64,000 nt of DNA, from the NCBI GenBank assembly GCA_027924585.1, contig BSBM01000440.1:14911501-14975500 (forward strand), written 5' to 3'. Under the pieces are notes generated by a model that was given only the letters and a program-made list of their open reading frames with translations, had not been told where the DNA came from and searched no databases. The DNA is from Larix kaempferi (lineage: Eukaryota > Streptophyta > Pinopsida > Pinales > Pinaceae). Position 1 is the stretch's first letter; the number at the start of each line of letters is the position of its first letter. Position numbers and translations under genes: made by a program. Shown piece after piece: positions 48,333-60,877 of this stretch.

Positions 48333-49036
48333 TGTTGGAATAATTAAATCCACCTAGATGTCATTTAATATATTGGTAGATCAATTTAATCATTTATGAT
48401 TAAATTCCTATGTATTAGACTAGATTATTGCTAATTGAGGCTTTGTGTGGACCACAAGCCATCTATGGGGGGGACCACAGACTCCAAGGTGTGAAGGAAA
48501 AGCTACCAGGACCACTTGGGTGCATTTCTAACTAATTTTGGATAAGATTTGGTGAGAAAGGTGCTTTCCTAAGATTTGCTACTTTTTACTGCTTTTACCC
48601 TATGGGGAAAAGCTAGTCAAACTAGGCAACTTGTTTTTTACACCCATGACATTCCTTAATGTTTCTTCCTTCAAAATTTCGTATTTGGAATTTTTTTTCA
48701 TCATACATCACCTTCAGGTCACTCATTTGACAATTCGTGAGCCTTTGGAGAGATTTGGAAAGCATACTTTCCACCTAGGGGGGTTGGGCATATTTTTAGT
48801 AAGTCTGATGATGGAATGATTCTTTTGGCATCCTTAGCCATTCGAATCTCTGTTGTAAATTTATTTAACAACAGCCTATTACTTTCATATGTTTGGTTGA
48901 TGTATTTTATCCATGAGAAGTTAATACAGAATTCTACACTTGTGCATATTTTTTTGTCTTTGACTAGTTGTGTGAGATTTTCTTACGAGAGAGTGTAATT
49001 TCTTGAATAGATCTTGGATGTGAACTGAATTTCACA
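48333..49036 (+). repeat. TE8 3' LTR
   Basis: 704 bp, preceded by TTTATGGGGTAG. The extra length over the 5' copy comes from a segment near 48950-48985. Confidence 0.92.
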
Positions 49037-52000
49037 CATGAATAGGCTATGTTTTGATGATTCTCTTAATGGATGAGGCTTAAAATCCCCTGTAGCTTCT
49101 TGGAGCTCAGGAGTACTGAGTTGGGTGTTAGGTTGCATGTTGCCTTGACATATCCTGAATAAATTGGGGAATAACAAGTTAAGGGTAGACTAAAATCTAT
49201 ACTCCACCTGGGGGACTATGAACTCATCTCGGGGGTGACTTGAAGCAAGGAGAACTTGCTGGTCAAAGGCTGGGAGGTTTGTGCTTGGTTCCACTGGTCA
49301 ATAGATTTCAGATAAGTATCTATATGTTGTATTTGCAGGATAATTGTTTATGAAGCATTATTTGCCTATGTTTATGAATATCTCTGATTTACAGTTGGAT
49401 GATCTATTTATTACATATGACTAGATGTAGAATTTACTATTGGTTATTTCTGTGCACAAATCTCAGCTAGAATGATAGATCTATGTATATAAGTTCTATA
49501 TTATGACTTGACTTATAGATCTGGAATATTCATGTGTGGGGATTTATGTGAGAATACTCACCTTTTGTACAGTAAGATTTACAACATTGAATCCCTATGA
49601 TGTTTATATGTTTGCAGCAGCTTATAAGGCATTATGACCCATATACTAACCCGGGATTTTATGGAGCCTATCTATATTGCACATATTTGTATTAGACTCA
49701 TTCCAGATGGAATATAACTGCTGTATATAACATTATTATGCTATGTTTAGGGAAGCTATGTAAACCGCGAGGTTTACATGACTATCCCTCATATATTCTC
49801 TTAACTGTTGATGTTAGAGTTTATTGTTGATTGACCATAGAACTATTAAGTTGCATATCTACAGTGTCATTGAACAAATAGATCATCTAAGATTGAGTTT
49901 CTGGATGCATTTGTTTTAAAAGATTGTTTGCTGAAGAATCATATTCTGGGTTTATCATATTTAATGAACTAAGTTCTATGTATCATTTTATTGCTGAGTG
50001 GAAGTATTGATCTAAACCTATGCAGGGTGGAATCATTAATATTTATACAGAAAGCATTGTGTGTTCATTGTATTAGCAGTTATGTGTTATCCATTGAATA
50101 GGGTTTAAACGATTCGTGGTTGACTTAGATCGCCACCTATTATGCTTGCTTGTATTATAGAAGTTATATGAATGCATCTACGAAACATAAGGTCGTTGTA
50201 TGCAGTGAGGGTTTTACCCTTAGCCTGAAGGGCATTCATTATCATTATACCCTATGTGTTTATCATTCGGAAAATGCAATGTAAAAGAATACTGTGATTT
50301 CAGATATCGTATAACTAATTTACAAACACTTATATACATATCATTGCATACCTAAGCTATGAAAGAGTTCAAGCTTCACGGATGTGAATGACACGTATGC
50401 ATTTAATCAGTATGAAATCGTTCGTAATGCATTGCTGACAATAGAAGCATTAAATGTAAATACATAACCATTTCGCAAGTAGCTGGGTAGGCATTTCGCC
50501 TTCACCCAAACCATACATAATTTCCAAGTTGAAACAATATTATTGTATGCTATTGAAGGCAACATCGAAATGCATGTAAATTGTAAAATATGTGAGGCCC
50601 AAAGGCGTTTCCTTTTAATAAAGCAAGTAAACACAGTACATCATCATGTTTCTATTAAACGCATATGTGCTTGGGACTGCTGAAATATAAATGAAGCATT
50701 TTATTAAACATCAAAATGCAGCTAAGAGTCTTTCATTTAATCATCGCATACATTGTATTCATTTGAAAAGAAAAGTCACATAGTCTCAACCAAAAACGCG
50801 AAGAGGAGTTACATTTCTACAGAGCCGTTCACATGTTAAAGTTTACAAGTACTGCGCATCCATACAAGACCCAATGTTTTATGCTATAAGCATTTCCATT
50901 CCAATGAGTGGTACTGTATGCATGGTGTCGACGTAGCTGCCTAGGGCAGAGCGTCATGTGATTTCTTAAACACTCACGGCAGAGAGTTTGGAACTCCAAA
51001 CCTAACTTGAAAGTGTGCAGACTTCCCTAAGGGCATGACCAAAGCATATAGAGGTCACGAGGACCCTTCGTAGGAATGATTCATGCCACTATAGGTTCGG
51101 CTAACGGCCTTGCCATTTTAATGCACAAAACGAAAGCAGGAAACCCTAACCACATTCAACCCAAGCGTTCTAAGTAACTCGGCCCCCACCAACGGGGTGA
51201 ACCAAACCCGAGGCGGTTGGTTGGCGAGTTACCTAGTAACTTCACTAGCCTTCTACGTTTCACTTAAGCAGTTGCAAGCTTCCTAGAGTGCGCCCCACTC
51301 CACCCTTGATCGTGGTTTACCTGCACAAGCATTGTAGTGAGAGTTTAAACCTCCGGGACATAGCTATGAATAACCGAAAAGCTTCACATTAATGAAGATT
51401 GAATACATGTGACAGGGCATGTTACCTGGAGTGATGGTGGAGTCGCTGCACAGCTCAGCGCTGTCGGCACCTGCAACCATCACAATGATGAAAGGTCAAT
51501 AACGAGACAGGCATCAATGTATGCTTAACCTAAACAGTCAACATAATGCTTGAACTTAAACAATGATTACCTGGTGGATCGACGAACGCAGATGCATGGT
51601 GGATGGAACTGGTACAGTGAGTTACCCGGCCATGACGGAGCCATGGCCATGTGTTTCTTACTCTTCGGGTGGTGCAAAGCCGGAGGCTCTCGACACCGAA
51701 CTGCAACAATGACAAATCAAGTCTCATCTCAACGAAGTTCAACACGGTTCACCGGGTAGGGCAGGTGGTTAACCACTACCACCGTTGTTAATTTGAGTTA
51801 ATGCACAGTGAAGTGGGGGTTGGTGCGAAGATCCACCATCCAGATCAACGATGATAAACCCTTCTCACTTATCCATGTGCTAGGATGGATCACCATCGAC
51901 GGTCCAAAGCTTACAAGATTTTAATGCTTAACGACATCTGGTACTTTATGTTTTGGCGAGGTAACCAACGAGCATATCTATGGAGGGAGCTCCATTAATG

Positions 52001-53042
52001 GAGCAGCCTACCTGCTCCATGTCAAACGATCCATGACGCAGTCACTGATCCTTCATTCATGTGATAGAAGTGTTGTCAAGCTGCCAGCAAAGCAACATAA
52101 TGTGGGTTTAAAACATGGTTTGGGTGTGGTCAAGCCTGAGTGGCATTAGCCACTCTGCCACACAAACCACCGTGGACCAAGACACGAAGACAAAAATGTA
52201 GCAGTATTTCCCTTCAACGCTTAACGTCGGATTATTACGTTGTATTTTCACCTCATCTCCACGTCATAATGTAGTGGCTTGTGGTCACTCACATGGAGGC
52301 TAAATTCGTTAAGTCGTTATGTGTTGTAACTTAGTGTTACGACTTGAGCTTAGTATCAAGCTTACGGTGGTAGGGTCGGCTCCCATGAGCGCCCATATGT
52401 GATACATTCCATATATTCGGGTTATAACCTTGGTTTCATATGAGTAGAGTTTGGCTATGTAAGCCATGGTTATAAAGACGCACTATATATTATATATATA
52501 TGCCATGTTATAAACCGTCGTTTTTATATTAGCGTTAAATGACTATGTGAGCCTTAAGTTGATTGCGCCACATTTAAATGCCTATAGATATATAAACATA
52601 GGGTTATATGTTTATATAAATATATATATTTGTTTAACATTGTTTATATAGGTGAGCTCAAAACATCCTTGCATATGTAATAACATCTTTAATCTCATGT
52701 TTATGTTTTGCATGGAAAACATTGTATAGCTTAGTTCATGATTTAAGTATTGAATGTGGATTTAATTAATATCTCATGCCATTACTTTATATTGTGCCAT
52801 ATATGTATATGTAATATTAATACATAGGGAATATGTATTAATACTTGAATTTTGTCCATCATTAATCTATCGTTCTTTAGAAGCGTGATAAATGGCTAAG
52901 TTAACCATAAGGTATGGTATTGATGAATAGTTTATTAATAGACGATATTAATATATAGTAGGCATATATATGTAGTCCTGGAATATATATATATATGTAT
53001 GTACAGTAAATCTAATAAAGGACCTAGGATAAAGATGGTTTA
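49037..53042 (+). repeat. TE6 5' LTR, segment 3
   Basis: Four kilobases without a recognisable gene. The start (CATGA) is TE8's imperfect duplication and the end (GTTTA) is TE9's. AT-rich stretches such as the TATATATA runs near 52490, 52620 and 52985 are low-complexity. Short open frames in both strands match nothing known. Confidence 0.65.
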
Positions 53043-53592
53043 TGTTAAGATTTAATATGCTAAGACAGAAAATAGCAGCATTACATTCCATTTCACAATA
53101 ATAGCATATACAGGATCACTGAAGAAACAACAAGCACAGCATAAACACAAGAGACAGAGATTTATCCTAGGAAACCCTCATGGGGTAGAAAACCCAGCAA
53201 AGCTTCCTCAATATAGATGACCAACAATATACAAAGATGAAACCCTGAGACATGATCTCCTCCTCCACAATAGCAAACCTCTCCTCCACAAGTGCGCTAT
53301 CCTCAAGTGAGTGTGTGTCAAATGAGGAACACACCTCCTCTATTTATACACTACTCTGATATGTATTTTACACAAGTACATGTAGGCTCGTATTTAACCA
53401 TTAGGTTAAATACCCCATTATAACTGACTGGGCCGACCCCCACATGGTGGGTCTAATAACCTTAGTTACCACAACCAACTCGGAGGAATAAACATCTCTG
53501 GATTTATAGTATAATCACATCGGAGGTATGGAACATATCCGGAATAAATAATATACAAATATAATATTCTTTGAAGTTACAATATTTCAACA
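53043..53592 (-). repeat. TE9 3' LTR
   Basis: TGTTAAGATTTAATATG to TTTCAACA, followed at 53593-53601 by CTCCCCCTT (polypurine tract complement). Confidence 0.95.
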
Positions 53593-53799
53593 CTCCCCCT
53601 TAACGAGAAGGATATTATAACAGTATCTGCACGAGCAAGGAGTCATCAACATCATACATGATACATCTATAAATCATTGGAAGCTTTCTCAACATCATCA
53701 GTAACTTAAGCAGTTACTGGAACATCAACATCTTCAGTACTAAGTCTTTATCTTCTGTAGCACTCAAACAGCTACAACAACATCAATATCTGAATCCTC

Positions 53800-54025
53800 A
53801 CGATCGTCAGCATCGTCATCACATGATCATCAGCATCGTCATCACACGATCATCAGCATCATCACACACGATCATCAGCATCGTCATCACACGATCATCA
53901 ACATCGTCATCACACGATCATCAGCATCGTCATCACATGATCATCAGCATCGTCATCACACGATCATCAGCATCGTCATCACACGATCATCAACATCGTC
54001 ATCACACGATCATCAGCATCATTGT
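53800..54025 (-). repeat. TE9 array 1: 23-bp units
   Basis: About eleven copies of CGATCATCAGCATCGTCATCA plus CA, one of them 22 bp. Units are nearly identical, implying recent expansion or homogenisation. Confidence 0.9.
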
Positions 54026-54059
54026 CATCTAGATCAGCAGAATCGTTATCTAGATCAAC

Positions 54060-54345
54060 AGTATTAGTATCCAAACCAATACAAGTATACACATCATCAA
54101 TACAAGTATCCACACAATACAAGTGTACACATCATTAATACAAGTATTCGCTCAATACAAGTATACACATCATCAATACAAGTATTCACACAATACAAGT
54201 ATATCATCAGTAGCATGTATTCTCACTAATACATCTATCATCAAAAGCATGTATTCTCACTAATACATCTATCATCAAAAAGCATGTATTCTCACTAATA
54301 CATCTATTATCAAAAGCATGTATTCTCACTAATACATAGTAGCAT
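54060..54345 (-). repeat. TE9 array 2: ATACAAGTAT units and 34-35-bp hairpin units
   Basis: ATAC-AA-GTAT recurs about six times to 54200. Then four units spaced 34, 35 and 34 bp (54213, 54247, 54282, 54316) carry TGTATT-CTCACT-AATACA, a perfect six-pair stem with a six-base loop. Confidence 0.88.
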
Positions 54346-54359
54346 ATCCTGCAGCACAC

Positions 54360-55620
54360 ACGATCATATTACAGGATGATCAATCCAGCTCTCTTTAGGA
54401 CATAGGTCCATGGATGATACAATCCAGATCAAGTTCCAGGATGATCAATCCTTATCACTTTAAGACAAGTCTTATGTCTAGGGATGATGCAATCCCATCA
54501 TGTACATTTTGAACCCAGTTCATGGACGATGCAGTCCTCTCATGTACATTTTGAACCGAGGTCCAGGGACGATGCAGTCCTATCTTCAATTCTCGGAGAC
54601 ATCACTCTATGGATCAATTCTGGGACCTCAATCCGGGGACGATGCAATCCCCTTCCTGTTCATTCAGGACTTCATTATCGGAGACCCAGTCTACGGCTCT
54701 ATTCTGGGACCTCAGTCCAGGGACGATGCAATCCCCTGCCTGTTCATTCAGGACTTCATTATCGGAGACCCAGTCTACGGCTCTATTCTGGGACCTTAGT
54801 CCGGGGACGATGCAATCCCCTGCCTGTTCATTCAGGACTTCATTATCGGAGACCCAGTCTACGGTTCAATTCTGGGACCTCAGTCCGGGGACGATACAAT
54901 CCCCTACCTGTTCATTCAGGACTTTATTATCGGAGACATCATGTCTATGGCTCAATTCTGGGACCTCAGTCTGGGGAAGATACAATCCCCTACCTGTTCA
55001 TTCAGGACTTTATTATCGGAGACATCATGTCTATGGCTCAATTCTGGGACCTCAGTCCGGGGACGATACAATCCCCTACCTGTTCATTCAGGACTTTATT
55101 ATCAGAGACATCATGTCTATGGCTCAATTCTGGGACCTCAGTCCGGGGACGATACAATCCCCTACCTGTTCATTCAGGACTTTATTATCGGAGACATCAT
55201 GTCTACGGCTCACTTTAGAACATATGTTTCAAGGATGATGCAATCCCTCTTCTTTCTCGGAGACACCTGTCTACGGCTCACTTTAGAACATGTGTTCAAG
55301 GATGATGCAATCCCTCTTCTTTCTCGGAGACATCTGTCTATGGCTCACTTTAGGAATGAAGTCCAGGGATGATCCAATCCCCAAATGTCCACCAAGGACT
55401 TCATTCTCGAAGACATACGTCTACAGCTCTCTTGAGGATGATGTAATCCTATTATGTCCACCAAGGACTTCATTCTCGAAGACATATGTCTACGGCTCTC
55501 TTGAGGATGATGCAATCCTATTATGTCCATCAAGGACTTCATTTTCGAAGACATACGTCTATGGCTCTCTTTAGAACATATGTTCAAGGATGATGCAATC
55601 CCCTTGTCATCTTAGACCTT
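54360..55620 (-). repeat. TE9 array 3: 70-, 84-, 86- and about 70-bp stem-loop units
   Basis: GGAC/T-GATNCA-A/GTCC cores begin successive units. Spacing is 84 bp at 54637, 54721, 54805 and 54889, then 86 bp at 54975, 55061 and 55147. Shorter units follow to 55600. The 86-bp units carry GACATCATGTC where the 84-bp units have GACCCAGTC, so the stem is kept while its loop lengthens. GGAC-CTCA-GTCC hairpins sit just before each core. Confidence 0.92.
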
Positions 55621-55711
55621 GTCTAAGGACCATCCACCAACCTCTCTGTCGGCATCACCACATTATTGACCTCACTGTCGATGCGGGAAATCTCATCATA
55701 AGTGATCACAT

Positions 55712-57130
55712 CACTCCCCCTTTCGAGGAGGGTCCTTCTGAACTATTTTAAGTTTGTCTCGGAAAACTTTACTTGAGGTATCGGTTTGGTTAGTACATCG
55801 GATCAAAAGAGGTTTGGTTAGTACATTGGTAACTTGTTACAAATTCGAACTTTAATTCCTATCTGCACCATATCTTGTATATAGAAATGCCAGATCTCTA
55901 TGTGCTTTTGACTTATCATGGAACACTAGATTCTCTCTGTTTGTCACATAGGATCATAGTTGGGTCCATCTCTAAGTCAAACAATTCTGAAGCCATGCCG
56001 TTTCACAATTAGCAGAGAAAGCAGCCATATATTCCGCTTGTGCTGAGAGCCACACTAGACTGATTCCTGCTAAACCACAAGATCATGGCTGATCGTAGAC
56101 AATAACATCTTCTCGATGTGCTCTTCCTGTCTAATACACTTTCTGCTCAATCAATATCTGTGTAGCCATTTGAATTCATGATCTCCATAGATCAAAGTCT
56201 ATTGTATCCTTTAGGTACCTCATCACATGCTTTGCAACTAACAGGTGAACACTTCTAGTTTCCACTAGATATTGACTCAAGGTGTTTACAGCAAAGCATA
56301 TATTTGACCTAGTATTCGTTAGACACATCAATGACTCAGTAATTTGTTTGTACAGAGTTATATCCACTAACTCTAATGAGTCATCTGCTAAGAACTTCAA
56401 GTTGGAATTCATGAGAGTGGCCATTCCAACACATCAATTCCTTTTAATATTTGTCAGCATACTTTCCCTGGTTGAGAAAGATTCCTTATAAGCCTTGCCA
56501 TGCTTCCAGACTTAGGAAGTAATGCATCAATCTGAGATCTTTCATTTTTCATTTCTGCAGCCATCTTCTTCTTTCTTTTCATGATCTGTTTCTCATTCCC
56601 TATAAGAAAGATATCATAATAATAGTATGATCCATAGCCTCAAGGTAAAGGTTAGGAACAACTTTACTTTTGGTAAAGCCCAAGCTTATCAAGAAACTGT
56701 CAATTCCTCCTTTGTGACTGAACATCATTCACACTCTACATTGAATGATTTTCTGCATATCTATCTGTGCCATCTCTCGATAGATGGGTCTACTGATATG
56801 AGCCTCAATATTATTCGAACTCTGTGGTGAGTTCCTTCTTGCATCCATGTCATATGTGTATAAAAACCATATTCAACCTTGTAGCAAAGGTTGAGATCCA
56901 CATCACCCATGGTGATCATTAAGCTCATCAATTGATTATCGATCCTGGGTACCCATACAGAACCTGAATCACACTTCTTCTTTAATTACACCATTAAGAG
57001 AATGGTTTTATCTATCGACTTGGAACAAACATCTCATCATGATTCTCTTTCTCTTTTCTAAGAGAATCTTCTAGCCACAAGCCTTCTATAGTGTGTTTGA
57101 TTTGTAAATCCTTTTGTTGAACATCCATCG
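55712..57130 (-). pseudogene. TE9 copia RT-RNase H remnants
   Basis: Recognisable pieces in element sense: NSNLKFLADDSLELVDITLYK, CLTNTRSNICFAVNTLSQYL and VAKHVMRYLKDTIDFD (56424-56176), then short RNase H and C-terminal fragments ending near 55728. Upstream (57130-56450) the scrambled RT block of TE7 recurs, with KSKVVPNLYLKAMD-like sequence. Frameshifts and deletions are far heavier than the 2% LTR divergence would predict. Confidence 0.82.
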
Positions 57131-60100
57131 CTTGTTCATCATTCATCATGATTTTTCCTACAAATCAAAATTAGGTACATGATTAATAATACTTCATAAT
57201 CATCAAATCATATTGACATGATAACCTATTATGCATACAGATATCATTTACATAGTTATGCAACTATCTTGACCAATACTTTGGCACAACACTTTCCCAT
57301 ATCCTGTATGCATACAGTGGCTATCTAGATGCCTTCCATCTCTACCAGAACATACTATCGAGAGTGTGCACAACTCTCAGCATGCCAGCAAAGAGGTTTC
57401 ATTCTAGACAAGCAACAATGGAATGTTTGTCCAACTTACCAATCATATGCATATTAGTAGTATACTGTTCAATGTTCTATGAATATTTACACTCAGCATG
57501 ATATATTATAGGAATACAAATATGCATACAACCTATTACAGGCAATATCATTTACTATTTCAAATAACAACTCAAATACTTATCTTTTATGTTTGTGTGG
57601 TTGCCTCCCGCTTGATCTTCTGTATGTATTTTGAACTTCTATTCATTCTGTACCACTGTGCATGTTCAAGTGTCATCCTCATGATCTCATACACAAACAT
57701 ACACCCATTAGTATGTTCTAAATGTTGTCAAAACATTATAGTTCTAAATAATCTTGAGAATGTATAGTCATGATTATAGTTAATAAACATTAGTATTCAA
57801 GATTTCAGGGAAGTCTTCTTTTACTCATGCATATCATCAATCAAGATAAAAGACATAATATGCATAATCCCTTGATTACTAACTTTATGATTAAGCATAA
57901 CCAATCATACCAAGTATACTTATATAAGGGATCCTAACACAAGGTAAGATTCATGGGAAACATACCTGGATTAGTATACCTACTTAGTTATGTACAACAT
58001 ACCTAAACAATCTCTTCAATGATTTAGAGATCCTGAGCTAGAACCTGCATGTCTCATAGGTTAAGCATAATATAACAAAGTCATACATACCTCGTAAGTA
58101 GAACAAAGATTATGGATGAGTCTTTGTCTTCATGTTTTCATGGTCATGGAACCTGATTTGTCTTTTGTGATGTACCTGTATCTTGTTAGCAGACAACATC
58201 AACCTCACACAACATCATAATGCATTAGTACAATCATATAGCCCTAATCATTCACATGCATTCATACTGTTACTAGGGTGATAAGACAATTCTAACATTA
58301 ATCAAGATTGTACTAATAAATAATATGAAGACAAACACATCATGAACTTAATCAAGAATTAGATTTCAAGACATACCTGAGCCTCCTTAAGTCATACCTG
58401 TCGAGACTTCTTGTAGTCTTCTTATGTAAGGCCTTAGCCTCAACTCCCCCTGAAACTTGATCTGGAGCTTGATTAGGGTTTTCTAGAGAAACCCTAAAAA
58501 TTCAATCTTTGACTTTCACACTTCTGAATGGATGAAAGAATATGTCTTGCTGAGCTGATCAAACTAGCATACTTCAATTTTTGAATTTCCAAAATTTGAC
58601 CCCTCAAAATTGCCTTTGAAACTTCTGGATCTTCTGGACAGGATCGCGAACTAGGGTTTGATGAAGCCCACCCTTCTTCCCAAACAAAAGGTTTGATCCA
58701 AGGCTCTAAACTCTTATTTTTCTTAGGAGCTTCCAGCCGTGGTTACAGACTTCAAAAATTCCAACTTTTGCTGAAGCCCTAATTTTCCATCTTTTCGATC
58801 AAAATCCCGAACTAGGGTTTGATCAAGCCCGGTATTCTACCCAACCAAAAAATTCAATCTTGGTCTCTAAATTTCGATTTTCCTGAGTAGCATTCAGCCG
58901 TGGACTCTGATTCCAAAAATTCTAACTTTCTCCGAAACCCTAAATTTCGGAAGCCATGAATAAAGGTGCTCCAAAAATAATTTTGTTTTGACAGAAATAT
59001 GCACCTGATTGTTTCTGCTATAACTCTGAAATTTTTGCTCCAAAGGGTCTGAAACCTTTTTTCTGCAGTAGCCTGACCTGTCATCTTTCCATCCTGACAG
59101 GTCTGACCTCAATTGGGTTTTCTGAGAGAGAGTTATGCCAAGTGTCGCAACGTGACCTGTTTATGGGATAAAACAGGAGAGCGAACTTGTACGGCATGCC
59201 ACGTGTCACTGTTTGAACTTAGGCCTTTGAAAACTTTTCCTGAGATAGCTCGACCTATTATCTTTCCATCCTGATAGGTTTGACCTCAATTGGACTCTCT
59301 GAGAGAGAGTTATGCCAAGTGTCGCAACGTGACCTGTTTATGGGATAAAACAGGAGAGCGCACTTGTACGGCATGCCACGTGTCACTGTTTGAACTTCGG
59401 CCTCTGAAAACTTTTCCTGAGATAGCTCGACCTGTTGTCTTTCCATCCTGACATGTCTGACCTCAATTGGACTCTCTGAGAGAGAGTTATGCCAAGTGTC
59501 GCAACGTGACCTGTTTATGGCATAAAATAGGAGAGCGCACTTGTACGGCATGCCACGTGTCACTGTTTGAACTTCGGCCTCTGAAAATTTTTCCTGAGAT
59601 AGCTCGACCTGTTATCTTTCCATCCTGACAGGTCTGACCTCAATTGGACTCTCTGAGAGAGAGTTATGCCAAGTGTCGCAACGTGACCTGTTTATGGGAT
59701 AAAACAGGAGAGCGCACTTGTACGGCATGCCACGTGTCACTGTTTGAACTTCGGCCTCTGAAAACTTTTCCTGAGATAGCGCGACCTGTTATCTTTCCAT
59801 CCTGATAGGTCTGACCTCAATTGGACTCTCTGAGAGAGAGTTATGCCAAGTGTCGCAACGTGACCTGTTTATGGGATAAAACAGGAGAGCGCACTTGTAC
59901 GGTGTGCCACGTGTCACTGGTTCACCTTTGGCCTCTGAAAATGTTTTCTGAGATAGTACTGTATGTGTACTACCTGTCACTTTTTACGAAATTGTATTTG
60001 GAGCTTCCTATCCCAAGTTATGACCTTTTTTCCAAGGTCACCTGATTTTGACTGAGATCTGGAAGAGGCAGAAACCCTAACTTGTACTGATCATAACTCA

Positions 60101-60327
60101 CAAAGTACAACGAATATGAGGGTTCCCTTTGGACACAAGGTACCTGGGGATGTTATCTTCGACCTGTAAACTTTTCAGACCCTGAAACTTCGCGCAAATG
60201 GATTTATAGCAAAAGGTCCACGATGACTGGTTTTTGCTATGTAAAACCCTAACCTTCAAATTGTCGTAAGTAAAGCAAGTGTCGTAAGTGCCATACCTTG
60301 TCTTCCTTCAGGTTAGCTCTGATACCA
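57131..60327 (-). other. TE9 long leader and primer site
   Basis: Homologous to the TE3 and TE7 leaders. Donor-like sites (plus-strand CATACCT) lie near 58391, 58371, 58086, 57999 and 57961. The primer site reads TGGTATCAGAGC on the minus strand (60327-60316). The 177-bp array is inside it. No gag is recognisable. Confidence 0.78.
59076..59960 (-). repeat. Five 177-bp tandem units in TE9 leader
   Basis: The word AGTTATGCCAAG recurs at 59131, 59308, 59485, 59662 and 59839, exactly 177 bp apart. TE3 and TE7 have one copy. Each unit has GAGAGAGAG, CAACGTGACCTG and CCACGTGTCAC. As 177 is a multiple of three, an open frame runs through several units (59 residues each), but it has no AUG at the conserved start and resembles no known protein. 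Confidence 0.95.
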
Positions 60328-60877
60328 TGTTAAGATTTAATATGCTAAGACAGAAAATAGTAGCATTACATTCCATTTCACAATAATAGCATATACAGGA
60401 TCACTGAAGAAACAACAAGCACAACATAAACACAAGAGACAGAGATTTATCTTGGGAAACCCTCATGGGGTAGAAAACCCAGCAAAGCTTCCTCAATATA
60501 GATGACCAGCAATATACAAAGATGAAACCCTGAGACATGATCTCCTCCTCCACAATAGCAGACCTCTCCTCCACAAGTGCGCTATCCTCAAGTGAGTGTG
60601 TGTCAAATGAGGAACACACCTCCTCTATTTATACACTACTCTGATATGTATTCTACACAAGTACATGTAGGCTCGTATTTAACCATTAGGTTAAATACCC
60701 CATTATAACTGACTGGGCCGACCCCCACATGGTGGGTCTAATAACCCTAGTTACCACAACCAACTCGGAGGAATAAACATCTCCGGATTTATAGTATAAT
60801 CACATCGGAGGTATGGAACATCTCCGGAATAAATAATATACAAATATAATATTCTTTGAAGTTACAATATTTCAACA
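60328..60877 (-). repeat. TE9 5' LTR
   Basis: Starts TGTTAAGATTT, ends TTTCAACA, followed by GTTTA. The minus-strand TATA box TATAAATA is at 60633-60626. Inverted modules CGGAG-spacer-CTCCG lie near 60763-60820. Confidence 0.95.

Larger units (their letters stand above)
46068..49036 (+). mobile_element. TE8: gag-only non-autonomous LTR retrotransposon
   Basis: LTRs at 46068-46739 and 48333-49036 start TGTTGGAATAATT and end TTTCACA. Flanks are CCTGA before and CATGA after, a target duplication with one mismatch. The internal 1593 bp holds a primer site, one gag-like frame and a tract (TTTATGGGGTAG) before the 3' LTR. There is no protease, integrase or RT. The architecture matches terminal-repeat retrotransposons with a gag domain (TR-GAG). 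Confidence 0.9.
53043..60877 (-). mobile_element. TE9: complete, young-LTR, defective Ty1/copia element
   Basis: LTRs are 550 bp each (60328-60877 and 53043-53592) with about 10 differences. The target duplication GTTTA is perfect (53038-53042 and 60878-60882). In element sense: 5' LTR, primer site, 3.2 kb leader with a 5x177-bp array, heavily decayed RT, 2.1 kb of arrays, polypurine tract, 3' LTR. No gag, protease or integrase. It is the youngest complete insertion here by LTR identity. Confidence 0.95.

Noticed and set aside
46068-49036. Classifying TE8 as a TRIM
   Set aside because: TRIMs are much shorter and non-coding; this one has a gag-like frame of over 1 kb.
53823-54032. Ser/Ile/His-rich plus-strand ORF
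   Set aside because: Low-complexity translation of the 23-bp array, antisense to the element.
54484-55372. Plus-strand ORFs of 143-244 codons with repeats
   Set aside because: Three overlapping frames over the same 84/86-bp array, all antisense to TE9; by-products of the repeats.
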